Below, piece by piece: positions 49,470-59,850 of a stretch of DNA of 64,000 nucleotides; position 1 is the first letter of the stretch, and each line of letters opens with the position of its first letter. The stretch comes from Pholiota molesta (taxonomy: Eukaryota > Basidiomycota > Agaricomycetes > Agaricales > Strophariaceae). The notes below the pieces were generated by a model. The model was not told the origin of the DNA. It ran no database searches and saw only the letters and a program-made list of their open reading frames with translations. The translations under genes and the position numbers were made by a program. Location: the NCBI GenBank assembly GCA_014925825.1, contig JACGCK010000172.1:31647-95646 (forward strand), read 5' to 3'.

Positions 49470-50300
49470 CTAATCAAAGACAGGTCCTAGTTGCTGATCT
49501 TTTGCAGAAGATTCTGATGTAGATGATGGTGCTGGTGATAATGATAATAATGGTGATTGAGTTATTTCATATGCTCTTTCTTGTTTAATTGGGAAAGTTG
49601 CAATTGCACCAGGCAATGGAAGTTGATTTGGGCACCACTAGATTTTTTCCATGTTTATATCAAAAGAATATGATTGAAAAGTTAAAATAGAAAACTAACC
49701 ACAAATCGGTACAAGCAGACATTAAATCCACTTTTGCCTTTCTTCTTATCTAGCTAATAGAGATTATTAACATTTAGAAAGGGTCAAAGCTGATAAACTT
49801 ACATCTTTAACAGTATACAATCCATCATAGCGGTAACTACAATCATTAAACAATCAGAGTGTGTATGAGTTGAATTTCAAGGATTCTCACCCTTTTTTGG
49901 GAGCATAAGGAGAATCAAGAGTATGGCCTCGAATTACGCGTACTGGAAGTTTATATTTGCATGACATCTGGAATAGAATGATTAAAATGGCCCAACTTAA
50001 GTATATCACTTTTTAAGAGAATACACACCACAAGGGCAAGGTTGCCACGTGTCCACTCTTGGTCTTTGAATTGAATATTTTCCCATTTGGTCCCTTTTTT
50101 GCGTGGTCGCTGACCACCTATATTAGAAAATTTTCAGGAAAACTATGCCTTATACTCAAAAATATTCACTCAGGATATAATACCTTCACCAGTATATGTA
50201 CTAAATAAGATTGGAATATCAATGTGAGTTATATTGGACTTATACTAACTTGAATAATTGCATAGAACATAACTGCTTACAATTCATTTCCAAGATCAAT
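49000..50300. other. AT-rich island
   Basis: This stretch is visibly richer in A/T than flanking genes, with many runs such as TTGGAATT and GATAATGATAATAATGG. It contains most of the SRA-YDG gene, including its exons. No terminal inverted repeats were seen by eye. Confidence 0.5.
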
Positions 50301-50631
50301 GTCATCTTCATATCCTCCTGAGCTGTGAGAGAATACATCAATTTTCAATTGCAATATTGAAAATCTCAAATACTGACAGAACAACAGAAAAGGCCCCTTC
50401 AAGGCCCCGGCCATGTATCCCAGCTGACAGGGGAGCATGCACACCATCATCACACAGTTCTCGTCGTCCTGGCCATCTAGAACCAACAGGAAATTCGCGG
50501 ATTTCCCCAAAGTGAGCTCTAGGCACGAAGTGTAAGTTTCTACACCATGCTTGTCAGCTGCAAAGAAAGGCAGCTCACGGATTTCTTCCTGGTGCGGGCT
50601 TCATGACAGTTCCTTTGAATGCTATGGGCAT
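49470..50631 (-). CDS. Stand-alone SRA-YDG domain protein
   Basis: SRA (SET and RING associated, YDG) domains bind methylated or hemimethylated CpG DNA. Nine exons (50631-50579, 50518-50378, 50322-50281, 50200-50184, 50117-50029, 49967-49891, 49836-49803, 49753-49700, 49637-49470) join in phase to 224 residues. Hallmarks in order are HFGEIREFPVG, DDGVHAPLSAGIHG, LEGAFSVVLSGGYEDDID, FTYTGEGG, KDQEWTRGNLAL, PVRVIRG, SPYAPKKGYRYDGLYTV and KGKSGFNVCLYRF. No RING, SET or PHD domain and no nuclease motif are present; the tail after LPLPGAIATFP is Ser/Pro-rich and short. One exon is 17 bases. Codons are A/T-rich, matching the AT-rich island and unlike neighbours. Likely nuclear. Its partner enzyme, if any, is not in this window. 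Confidence 0.9.
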
Positions 50632-52838
50632 ATTTTCGGAGAGGAGAGGAAAGCAAGTCAAAAGCAAGTTGAAGATGGGAAAGCCAGCCTTCAGTACTTC
50701 AGTGTTGTTATCATATAATCATTTCCCAATCACGCAATCAGTTCCCAGACTCCGGATCCGGACTTTCCGCTCACACGCAACTCACACGATTACTCAGGCG
50801 AGCACGGTGAGTCAGGTGCAAAACGATATACAAGTCATTATAGGAGAGGAAAGTTGTAAATCACCTTATTTTGGGCGTATATTTTGATAGCGACCTATTT
50901 GCGACCGATGGGTTACTTAAGGCATGAAGTATGGGGCATGGCAGGGAGGCCTGGCCGCCCCGGCGGAGGCACCGCTTGCCCGGGCGCCAGAGGACGTCCC
51001 GTTTTTAACAACTCTACAAATTAAGAGTCACTGCACAGGACAACTCCCCTTCCCATTGATCTTGAAGCTTGACGCGTTGTTGACGCGCCTACTCCTCAAG
51101 CACCAACATCGGCTCAATACGGCACTTGGGCGGCAATTTTTTCCGATCTCTGAAGCCTCCGGGCGCTTCGCTTTTCAGCCTGAGATATTACCCCGGTTAT
51201 AAGTAAATTCTGTCAAGTCACAATGGTACAATTCGAATACAGCCAGCTGGCTTTGATCTTTGTCGATGCTGAGGTTGTGCTGAGGTCATATAAATTTCTT
51301 AAGATGCAATGCCGATTCATTTGACGGCATATAGATACGTGTTCTTTCTTTTCAACCAATTGAAAATATTCGATGATCAAGTGCACTTGTTACGCCAACC
51401 TGTCCGTCTGTTCATCTGCACTCGCAGACTCATCATTGAGATTTTCGGATGAGATTCATGCCGAGCTTGGAGATAAATTAAATGGTGCGCCAACACCCAT
51501 TCTCCTTTTATATAATAAATCTACATTACCTCGGGCTTGTACTGCTTTCTTCACCAAGGATTCGAACAAGGATTCGAATGCGCTTCGACAGCGTGGTATA
51601 AGATCAGAGCCCGAATATCAATGTGTCGGACCGCCTATCTAATGCAAATCTAATGATATGAGTTGTCGCATCAACTTGGCATCAACTGTGATTATCATGA
51701 TGTTCATTTTACTTTACTTTAAGACTAGTATCTTACCTGACGAAATTGTATAAAAATTCTCTGATCTTGCTTAGAAACAAACTCTGTATGCGTACCATTG
51801 TAAGAGAGCAGTGGCACCCATTTTTATATCTGTCAATTTGAAACAAGCTTATTCATGGGTGAATGCTCGTCTAGCTCCATACATATACATTTCTGACTTG
51901 TGACTTGTATATGACAGACGTAAGCATCTAGTTCATGATTCATTTAATAGCTCTCTTTTTATTTGCTTAGTTTTCGAATGGGAGCCCTTGAGCTTGACTT
52001 GTAAAGATAGCAACTGTAGGGCTTAAGCTCACTCTTATCAATAGATTGTACACTGAGCGACTAGTTCCGGCTTTCATCAAATGCCCACGTTCAGCCGATT
52101 CCCAAATACAGTAGAATCGTAGCGCCGGCGCTGCCACATTTGACGGCGGTCCAGTCCAGGGCGCTAATGCATTATTAAAGTATCCGCGGACGTCCTAGTT
52201 TATCGGAAAATGTGTATAGAGCCATGATATTTAATTATATAGTAGCCATGTCATTCCGATACTTTCAAAGCTGCGTAGGCCATTCCCCATCGGATATATA
52301 CTGGAGTAGCAGCTAGCTTTATTTCCAACAATAATATATCTGATCCGTTGGTAAGATTATAAATAGATCGGCGCACTAGGTGTTCGGACAGTGCTTGGCC
52401 GCTGGTAGCTAAGGTACCGTTTCGGAGCTGCTCCCATCTTCCATGGATGACTGTCCATAAACAGCATTTAACATGGTAGCCTCTGATACCTGCTCCCAAA
52501 GCAAAGATACACAGCCTACTATGCGACGGCATAGAAGACGTTTTGCTCCTTTATTGATCGCAGCACTGCCAAAATAAGAAAGGTCGGTGCCTTCTACTCA
52601 AGGTCTCTGCCGTTTTCGACTCACGACATATTTTATTTTTAGAGATAATGTAGAATTTGCATTCCCGAGGGCGAGCAGACAGCCTTTGCGTCTCTTTTTC
52701 TTACTTGCATTCCAACACCGGTGGCAGCTTATGTGTTTCGAGTTAATTAGGAGCCTGAGGCGACGAGATCTGGGCTGAATTCGACGTATAAAAGGTCAAG
52801 CTTATGGACATTGGAAAAGCAGAAGCAATCCCAACAAT
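50632..52838. other. Intergenic, no gene recognised
   Basis: 2.2 kb upstream of both the SRA gene (minus) and the GMC gene (plus). A tandem 12-mer (AAGGATTCGAAC then AAGGATTCGAAT) is at about 51556-51579. Frames at 50924-51202, 51373-51642 and 52251-52532 lack motifs. Confidence 0.45.
52787..52794 (+). promoter_or_regulatory. TATA box of GMC gene
   Basis: TATAAAAG located 52 bases before the ATG at 52839. Confidence 0.65.
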
Positions 52839-55162
52839 ATGTCGTCTTCACTGCTTTCACTTGTTCTTCTCTCCCTTCTCGCCTCTCCTTCTCTAGCAGC
52901 TACTATCACCCAAGCATCTCAGCTTAAGAGCAGGACATTCGACTACATCATCGTCGGAGGTCAGCTTTTATGAAATGTTGTCGACATTAAGTATAACACT
53001 AACCATATTTTAATAGCTGGAAATGCTGGGCTCGTTGTAGCTAATCGCCTCACGGAGGATCCCAAAGTATCTGTTCTTGTTCTCGAGGCGGGCGTGAGGT
53101 ACCATACAACCCCTCAGATCGGAGACTAAATCTAACCATGGCGCTCGATTTAGCGATCAGGGTGTTATTCCCGTTGAAGTGCCATTCCTGGGGCCGACTG
53201 TAACTCCCAGTAAGAGATAAATCAATTCACTTTGTTGGGGCAGAGATCTAATTGGTATACTTCGCAGACACTCCATGGGATTGGAACTACACCATCACAG
53301 CGCAACCTGGAATGAATGGACGAAGTTTCCCTTACCCACGCGGAAAACTCTTGGGCGGGTCTAGTAGCGCCAGTAAGTACCTGCTCCGACAAGAAATATT
53401 CCTCATACTGATCACCTGTATTACACAGACTATCTTTTCCATCAGTTCGGTACCGATGAAGACTGGAATCGCCTCGCCTCCGTTTCCGGCGACCAGGGAT
53501 GGACATGGGCTAACATGAAGCAATACGTTCAAAAGGTTATTTAACTCCGTTTTCCATTTTTATCCATCCTGACAGGCAGAATTCATTCTGCAGCATGAAA
53601 GATTTCTACCACCTGTTGATGGACACAATACTACTGGTCAATTTATTCCCTCTCTCCACGGCTTCAACGGCGAAGTATCGGTCTCTCTTCCTGGATTCAA
53701 CCAAAGCCTCGACTCCCTTGTGCTAGAAGCAACTACTCAGTTGCCAGAGTTTCCATTCAACGAAGATACAAGTGGAGGTGACCACAGCCTCCTCGGCATC
53801 GGTTTCCTTCAGTCTTCGGCCGGTCATGGCTCACGAAGCAGCTCGTCTACGTCGTATTTGGCCAACGCGAATGGACGTCCCAATTTAACGGTGCTCATTA
53901 ATGCTACAGTCTTAAAGCTTTTGCAAACGGGAAAAGGACCTTTGGGTAAAGCATTCCGCAGTGTCCAGTTCCAAGCAACCCCTGGAACTAGCGCCGCAAG
54001 CCAAAGAGGTATGTTTATATCGAATAAATCGAGAGCTCAATCTGAACTGGAAAAGGCGCATCTGTGGTAACAGTCACTGCTCTTAAGGAAGTCATTCTTT
54101 CAGCTGGCTCGGTGGGAACCCCCCAAATTCTCCAACTTTCTGGTATCGGTAACGCTAACGATCTCAAGAAGCTTAAAATCGAAAGTATTATCAACAACCC
54201 GAATGTAGGAGAGAACCTCAGCGACCATACTTTCCTCCCCAATATCTTCAGCGTCCAGGACAACGGTCAGAGCTTTGATCACATCATGAGGGACAACTCC
54301 TTGGTTCAAGGAGTTCTGGACCAATGGATCCAAAACAAAACCGGGCTCTTCGCAGACAACATCGCTAACAATTTCGGCTTCGCGAGGCTTCCGAGCAATG
54401 CGACCATCTTCAAGACTGTCCGCGATCCAGCTGCTGGACCTAAATCTCCGCACTGGGAGCTCATTATCACGGTATATATATTCAATGCTTCTATCATATT
54501 GACAGTCCTAACGTTTTCGTAGAATCTTTTCTTCATTCCTGGACAATCTATCCCTGCAACCGGAAGCTATTTGACTGTTGTGGCAGTTCTCATTGCTCCT
54601 ACCTCTCGTACGTCAGATTGTTAATGACAGGAGATCTCAAATCATAGACTAAATTATCTCACCTTAGGTGGAAGCATTAAGATTCAATCAAACAATCCTC
54701 TTGAGCAGCCCTTAATAAATCCTAACTATTTGAGCACTTATTGGGATATCTTCGCCATGCGCGATGCAGTCAACAATATTAAACGCCTCGCAGCATCACC
54801 AGCTATGTCCAAGTATGTCATTGGTCCATTCGGCGATGCTTTCCAAAATGCCACTACCGATGCAGCCACTGACTCGTACATCCGTGGTCTTACCTCGACC
54901 ATCTTCCACCCCGTTGGAACCGCTTCTATGACGACGTCGAAGTCCAATAATGGTGTCGTTGGTCCGGATTTGAAGGTGAAGGGAGCTGATGGACTTCGCA
55001 TCATTGATGGATCTGTTTTCGTCAGTTCTCCTTGGATGATTTGAAGAGCAACGAACTGACTCGTTATTTTAGCCATTCATTCCTAGTTGCCACACTCAGG
55101 GACCTATCTATCTTCTCGCCGAAAGAGCCTCTGATATTATCAAGCAACAAGATAATATTTAA
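52839..55162 (+). CDS. Secreted GMC oxidoreductase, aryl-alcohol oxidase-like (AA3)
   Basis: The family oxidises alcohols with FAD and makes H2O2, which feeds ligninolytic peroxidases. The first exon (52839-52959) encodes a signal peptide, SLVLLSLLASPSLA. Splicing yields roughly 600 residues in about ten exons, all in phase. The ADP-binding motif is DYIIVGAGNAGLVVANRL with VLVLEAG. The first GMC signature is YPRGKLLGGSSSAN. The second is LSAGSVGTPQILQLSGIGN. The active-site pair is His in FHPVGTASM and His in PSCHTQGPIYLLAERASD, the arrangement of aryl-alcohol oxidases rather than glucose oxidases with His/Asn variations. Many N-glycosylation sites are present. The gene is intact. Stop TAA is 55160-55162. 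Confidence 0.9.
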
Positions 55163-55831
55163 TTATATGGTAATGCATAGGATGTAATGTCTGCGCTATC
55201 ATTCGTGACTCTTTAATTTTTTTGTTTCTCGCTCTCTTAACTGGCTCTATTGTCTATAAATTATTACTCCGCCAGCCCAATATTTATGTAGACCCGTTTT
55301 TATTGGTAACTCTCTTATATTCTGTCAGCTTCATAAATATCTAGATACGTATATAAGACCGTGGTCTCTTAATATTACTTATTTGCGTTCTTTAAGTGCT
55401 AAACTTCGAGCACGAAGCATAACGGTATTTAGCGGTATATTAGCAAACTATACACAGAAATGCGCAAGGAAGGCGGGTTGATGATGACTCGGATTCCTAG
55501 CTACAACGCCAGCCAGGAATGCTATAGTCATAAGGAACCTTGGCACTGGCTGATTGAATAATGCTCAACTTGAAGTAATGCTGATTGAGCAACATGTTTG
55601 AGGGAGGTGTCAGAAAAGTGCTTAGTGTTTAACGTCTACCACCCAAGTGCCAACTCGCAGTACCAGTATGCAAGCCTCGCTGGTACGGTTGACAAGATCA
55701 ATTTAAACAAACTATTCTGCAATATGTGTTTAGTCTTGTCTATGTTTGAGCATATTTTGGTGCCAAAGATTATTTCTCACTGCAGACTACATACGTCCGT
55801 GATCTTACAATGTAATTCCAAGTGGGCGCTG
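55163..55831. other. Intergenic
   Basis: 3' region of the GMC gene; AT-rich; nothing recognised. Confidence 0.5.
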
Positions 55832-56880
55832 TTAAGGTGCGGTGGACGGGTACGCAGTATAAATTAGGCGCCTTACGCGGAGGGATGAAAAGGAAGGGTT
55901 GGGAAGGGACGATGAAGGCAGTAGTGGACCAAGAGAGGTGGGAGACAGGCTATCCGACGCGTCTATCAAGAGCAGGCGATATAGTGCGTAGAACGACTTG
56001 GCGAGGAAAATTCTGCTACGAGGCATAGGCTTATCCAAGGCCAGGCGCTCGGTTGTAGAATAGTGCCCGCCGAATATCAGCGATGTCTGCTCAGCGCGCA
56101 AGGCAGGGTTCACCAAAGTAGACCTTTTACACCGCGCATAATGATGACTGAGAGAAAGTACGCAGAAGACACCTAGACGCTTCATCGAGCTTTCGAAATT
56201 TGAATGTCGAGCATCGAGTGTCGAGCACTGAACTCTGCGCCAAGTGCAGTCAGTGGCTGAAATGAAATGAGCGGGTGTATCATTTAAATGACGAAAGCAT
56301 CGAGAGATATAGGTTAACGTTGGAGGAGCGCCGGCTTGACTGACGCGGCTGCTGAGTTTGGGCAGGGCTGGGAGGAGTGAGGTATATGCAGGCACGCCTT
56401 GCTTCCAGTACCCAGTTCCGGGTGTGAAACTTGGGCACTCGATGGTGACGAGGCCGATGTCGCTCATCGACTGTGTCCGCGTTGCGGGCCGTCAAGCAGG
56501 TCGCCGAGCTTGAGGTGGTCGGCTTCGAGAGGGTGAAGGACCGTTGGTCAGTAAACCAACGCCAAGCGCAGAAACAGGCGACGAGCCCAGGCGTGGGCTG
56601 AGCGCCTGCGTAAGCAGGAATCTCTTGTCTTGTTCCGTTCCCTCGTGGCTGGGGTGGCGTTGCAGGCCGGCGACGATATAGCGCTTGGTGAGGACGCAGG
56701 CCAGCCGCGCGTGGGTGCTGTCAACGGTATCGCCATGCTGCTGCGTTGCCGCATGTGCATTTCGTATGGCGAGAGGAGGGCGAGGGCGGCGAGGCGGTGT
56801 TCACTATGCAGTAGAAGAGCGGAATGTGCAGTTAGCAGGGCTGGCGCCTCCCACTGAAGGCAAGCGAGGCTCTCATTAAA
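55832..56880 (-). CDS. Possible unrecognised gene with frame breaks
   Basis: A 211-codon uninterrupted minus-strand frame (56467-55832) begins MSDIGLVTIECPSFTPGTGY. Immediately upstream, GC-rich sequence reads as protein-like segments in changing frames: HRLAALALLSPYEMHMRQRSS, VLTKRYIVAGLQRHPSHEG, KRFLLTQALSPRLGSSP, GVGLLTNGPSP and EADHLKLGDLLDGP. Put together they look like one polypeptide interrupted by single-base shifts, as in neighbouring damaged genes. I do not recognise the family, and the C-terminal half of the long frame has unconvincing composition. This is a tentative call. Confidence 0.3.
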
Positions 56881-57440
56881 ATTTGAGATTGGGCGGCGTG
56901 GCGGCGTTTATAATAATTACGATCGGAGTTTGAATCGGCCGCCGAGCGCTCTCACTGCGTTACGCGTACAGGTTGACTACACATATACGCTCGAGTCTCG
57001 GCTAAAAACTCACTCAAAGGTATGCATCTGGATGCATTGTAACCAAGTTCTGACCAAGAATTGAAGCCCTTTTATGCAGGTAGCATCAGTTCTTACTTCA
57101 AGTGTCTATTCAATGTTTATTGCACTCTAAATCAAGGACTGAGAGTTGTCACTTGATCATGCTTCCAACATATGATCCTCCTTACCAAACCTGAAGTTCC
57201 CATGGGCCTTTAGATAGCTGTTTATTCTCATTCTAATACTATAGTGAGTCTTGACTATTTTACATAGCCATATACAAATGAGATCACGCCATTCAAGCCT
57301 CAGGCCTTAGGATCAATCTTACCTTTTGGGGTTCGCGTATTTTCAAACGATGCCAAGGGCTAGCCAAGAACACACGGTGGTACTTATATAAATCGTAGCG
57401 CCCTCCGCCAGCCACGGGTCGTTCTTTCCGCCTTTCCGCC
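56881..57440. other. Intergenic, aspartic protease promoter
   Basis: Upstream region of the first protease. A TATA element lies near its right end; nothing else is recognised. Confidence 0.5.
57385..57392 (+). promoter_or_regulatory. TATA box of aspartic protease 1
   Basis: TATATAAA 56 bases before the ATG at 57441. Confidence 0.6.
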
Positions 57441-59264
57441 ATGGTCCGCCTAATAGTGGCTCTGAACCCTCTCCTGTTGGCTTTCTTCTTGTTGCGGCTG
57501 ATCCTGTTCACGTACCTCTCCAACGTCGCGCAGGAGTAACTCGCAAACTGGACCTGAATGAAGCTGCTCGTCGTGTGAAGGTCAGATATGGATTTGTAGA
57601 TACGGAATCGAAGAGCAGCAGGAGGGCGTCTAGTGTGTCTTTACCCGTAACAAATCAGGTATTCATAAAACATTGTATGTTTGTCTCCTACTTCTTTCTT
57701 AAGCTTTGCCTTGTCTAGGATGTGGATTCAACTTATTTCGCTAGTCTGACCGTCGGTACTCCGTGGGTTTCTCGCTTCCTGCCTATGCATTTAGATTTTT
57801 ATCTGGAGAACTAGGCCACAAAGTCTTGGTGTCATTCTCGACACAGGATCGTCTGACTTGTGGTTTGTTGGAACCTCTTGCCTCTGTTCGCAAGTTGTTA
57901 CGTTCCAACCGTCGCACTCGTCATCCTTTAAAGGCGGCACTCCAAGCCCTGCATCCGACATAGAGATTCAATATGGATCAGGCTCAGTTACGGGGTCTCT
58001 CAGTCAGGACACTGTATCGATGGGGGGCTTTACGGTTCCTAGTCAAAGTTTCTGTATGTATCCATATCATGCACTGTATCCACCGTGGTCGAGATTGATC
58101 ACTGTGTATTCTTACTATAGTAAATATCGATACCATAACAGGCATCATATTATCTGACGACCCATTGGGCGCATCTGGTCTTATGGGTTTGGCATTCGCC
58201 ACTTTGGCTAGAACCCGCGCGACGCCTTTTTGGGAGGCGTTAGCAACAAGCAACCAACTCTCGTCACCTGAAATGGCATTCTGGCTGGCGCGATCGCAAA
58301 ATTTACAAGTGGAAGATGTACCAGGAGGAGCATTTACTCTTGGAGGCACGAACTCTTCGCTATTCACCGGCGATATTGAGTTTCTCAATATGCCCACGGG
58401 GACCCCTGAATTTTGGACTCTACCACTCGCTAGTAAGATCTTCTATGTTGAAAATGTTTGTTCACCAACCCTGTTCTTTAGGTGTTTCCGTAAACGGGAA
58501 AAAGGTGTCTATTGGCTCTGCCGGCTCAATGGCAGCTATTGATACTGGAACAAGTCTCATTGCCGGTCCTATAGCCGATGTTACTGCGATTTGGGCGACT
58601 ATACCTGGAAGTGGACCTTCGGAAAGTGGTGCTGGTTTCTTCAACTTCCGTGTGTCTCGTGTTTTATTTTTCTTATATAGCATTGATTCATTAATGGTTT
58701 TATATAGCATGTGCTACTACTGTCCAAGTTTCAATCTCATTTGGGGGCAAGTCATGGCCAATCAACCCAGCAGACATGATTGCCGGCACAGAACCTACTG
58801 ACTTTTCGAAATGCATTGGTTCTATCTTTGCTGTAAACATCCTGCTAATTCGGCAAATCCCAGTTGGATCATTGGCGATACTTTCCTGGTTTGTTATCAT
58901 ACCTCTGTCAATGATGGAGCTATATCTAATTATGTTCTGCTAGAAAACGTGTATTCCGTCTTCCGAGCCACCCCACCATCAATCGGCTTCGCGCAGCTTT
59001 CCAGTTTGGCGGAAGCAGGTGCAGGAACTGGAATTCATCAACACCATCGACCCTGGTGTTTCCACAATCTTTACACGGATACATTTACCAATTCATTTGC
59101 AACGGTAACCCCGGGGGCATCTACTGCGATTCCAAGCAGCATTGCAAGTAAGGCTATTTAATATGGACAAGTTCGAGAATGTTTATACTGATTGCTATTT
59201 CTCTCCACCCTTCTTTTCCCTGCTGACTTTCTTTGATTTTGTAGGTGGTGCTGGGATCGGTTAA
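57441..59264 (+). CDS. Secreted aspartic protease (pepsin family A1, polyporopepsin-like), frame-broken
   Basis: Family A1 proteases are secreted as zymogens and act at acid pH. The order is a signal peptide, a propeptide (ADPVHVPLQRR, RRASSVSLPVTNQ), then the mature enzyme starting DVDSTYFASLTVGTPPQS. The first catalytic Asp is in VILDTGSSDLWFVG, the flap region in IQYGSGSVTGSLSQDTV, the second catalytic Asp in AAIDTGTSLIAGP, then IIGDTFL and VYSVFRATPPSIGFAQL. About seven introns have normal ends, and the stop TAA is 59262-59264. The frame breaks inside the signal peptide (about 57474), near 58843 and in an A-run at about 58946, where one A fewer than in the paralogue is present. The gene is the first of a tandem pair. 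Confidence 0.82.
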
Positions 59265-59850
59265 GGCTTCGATGTTCTTCACGCTTGGTGGTGCTCTGTT
59301 GGCAGGCCTTGTATCCATTTGATTATACCCAATATGCTAGCTGCAAACATATCAGATACCAGAGCAGTAGAGTGAGGCGAAATATAATTTAGGAATATTT
59401 TACAACACTTGTGTTAAAGGTTGAATCAAGACACAGATATTACCTTGAGATAAATTCCAAAAGGGTAGGTGAACCTTTCAAATCTAGAAAATGACTCGGA
59501 CAACTGATATGTTTCGAAGACGGAGAGAGTTTAGAGTGTAGACGACTCAGACGAGAATTGGTAGTGGTACAAAACATGGAAAACGGAAGATTTCCAAAGA
59601 TTTCCATCACAAGAATCATTGAGACCAGAATCACTAGCAAAGAATAATGAATTACTTATGACTTTTGACTTGTTTTGACGACCTTTGCCTTGCCCACAGC
59701 GCTCACGAAGATTTCTTAGTCATATTTGTCATGATGTTTCCCGGCGGCGGCTGCGGACAGAATGCACTGCGTGGGTGCAACATTTGAATGTCGGCGTTGA
59801 AGCGCTGACGGACGGACGATCTTTTACTCCCTCCCCATACCTCCCTGGCC
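59265..59850. other. Intergenic between tandem proteases
   Basis: 3' UTR of protease 1 and promoter of protease 2; no gene recognised. Confidence 0.5.

Noticed and set aside
51540..51590. Possible tRNA TPsiC arm (GGATTCGAA)
   Set aside because: The motif is part of a tandem 12-mer, and no cloverleaf pairing or acceptor stem could be drawn around it.
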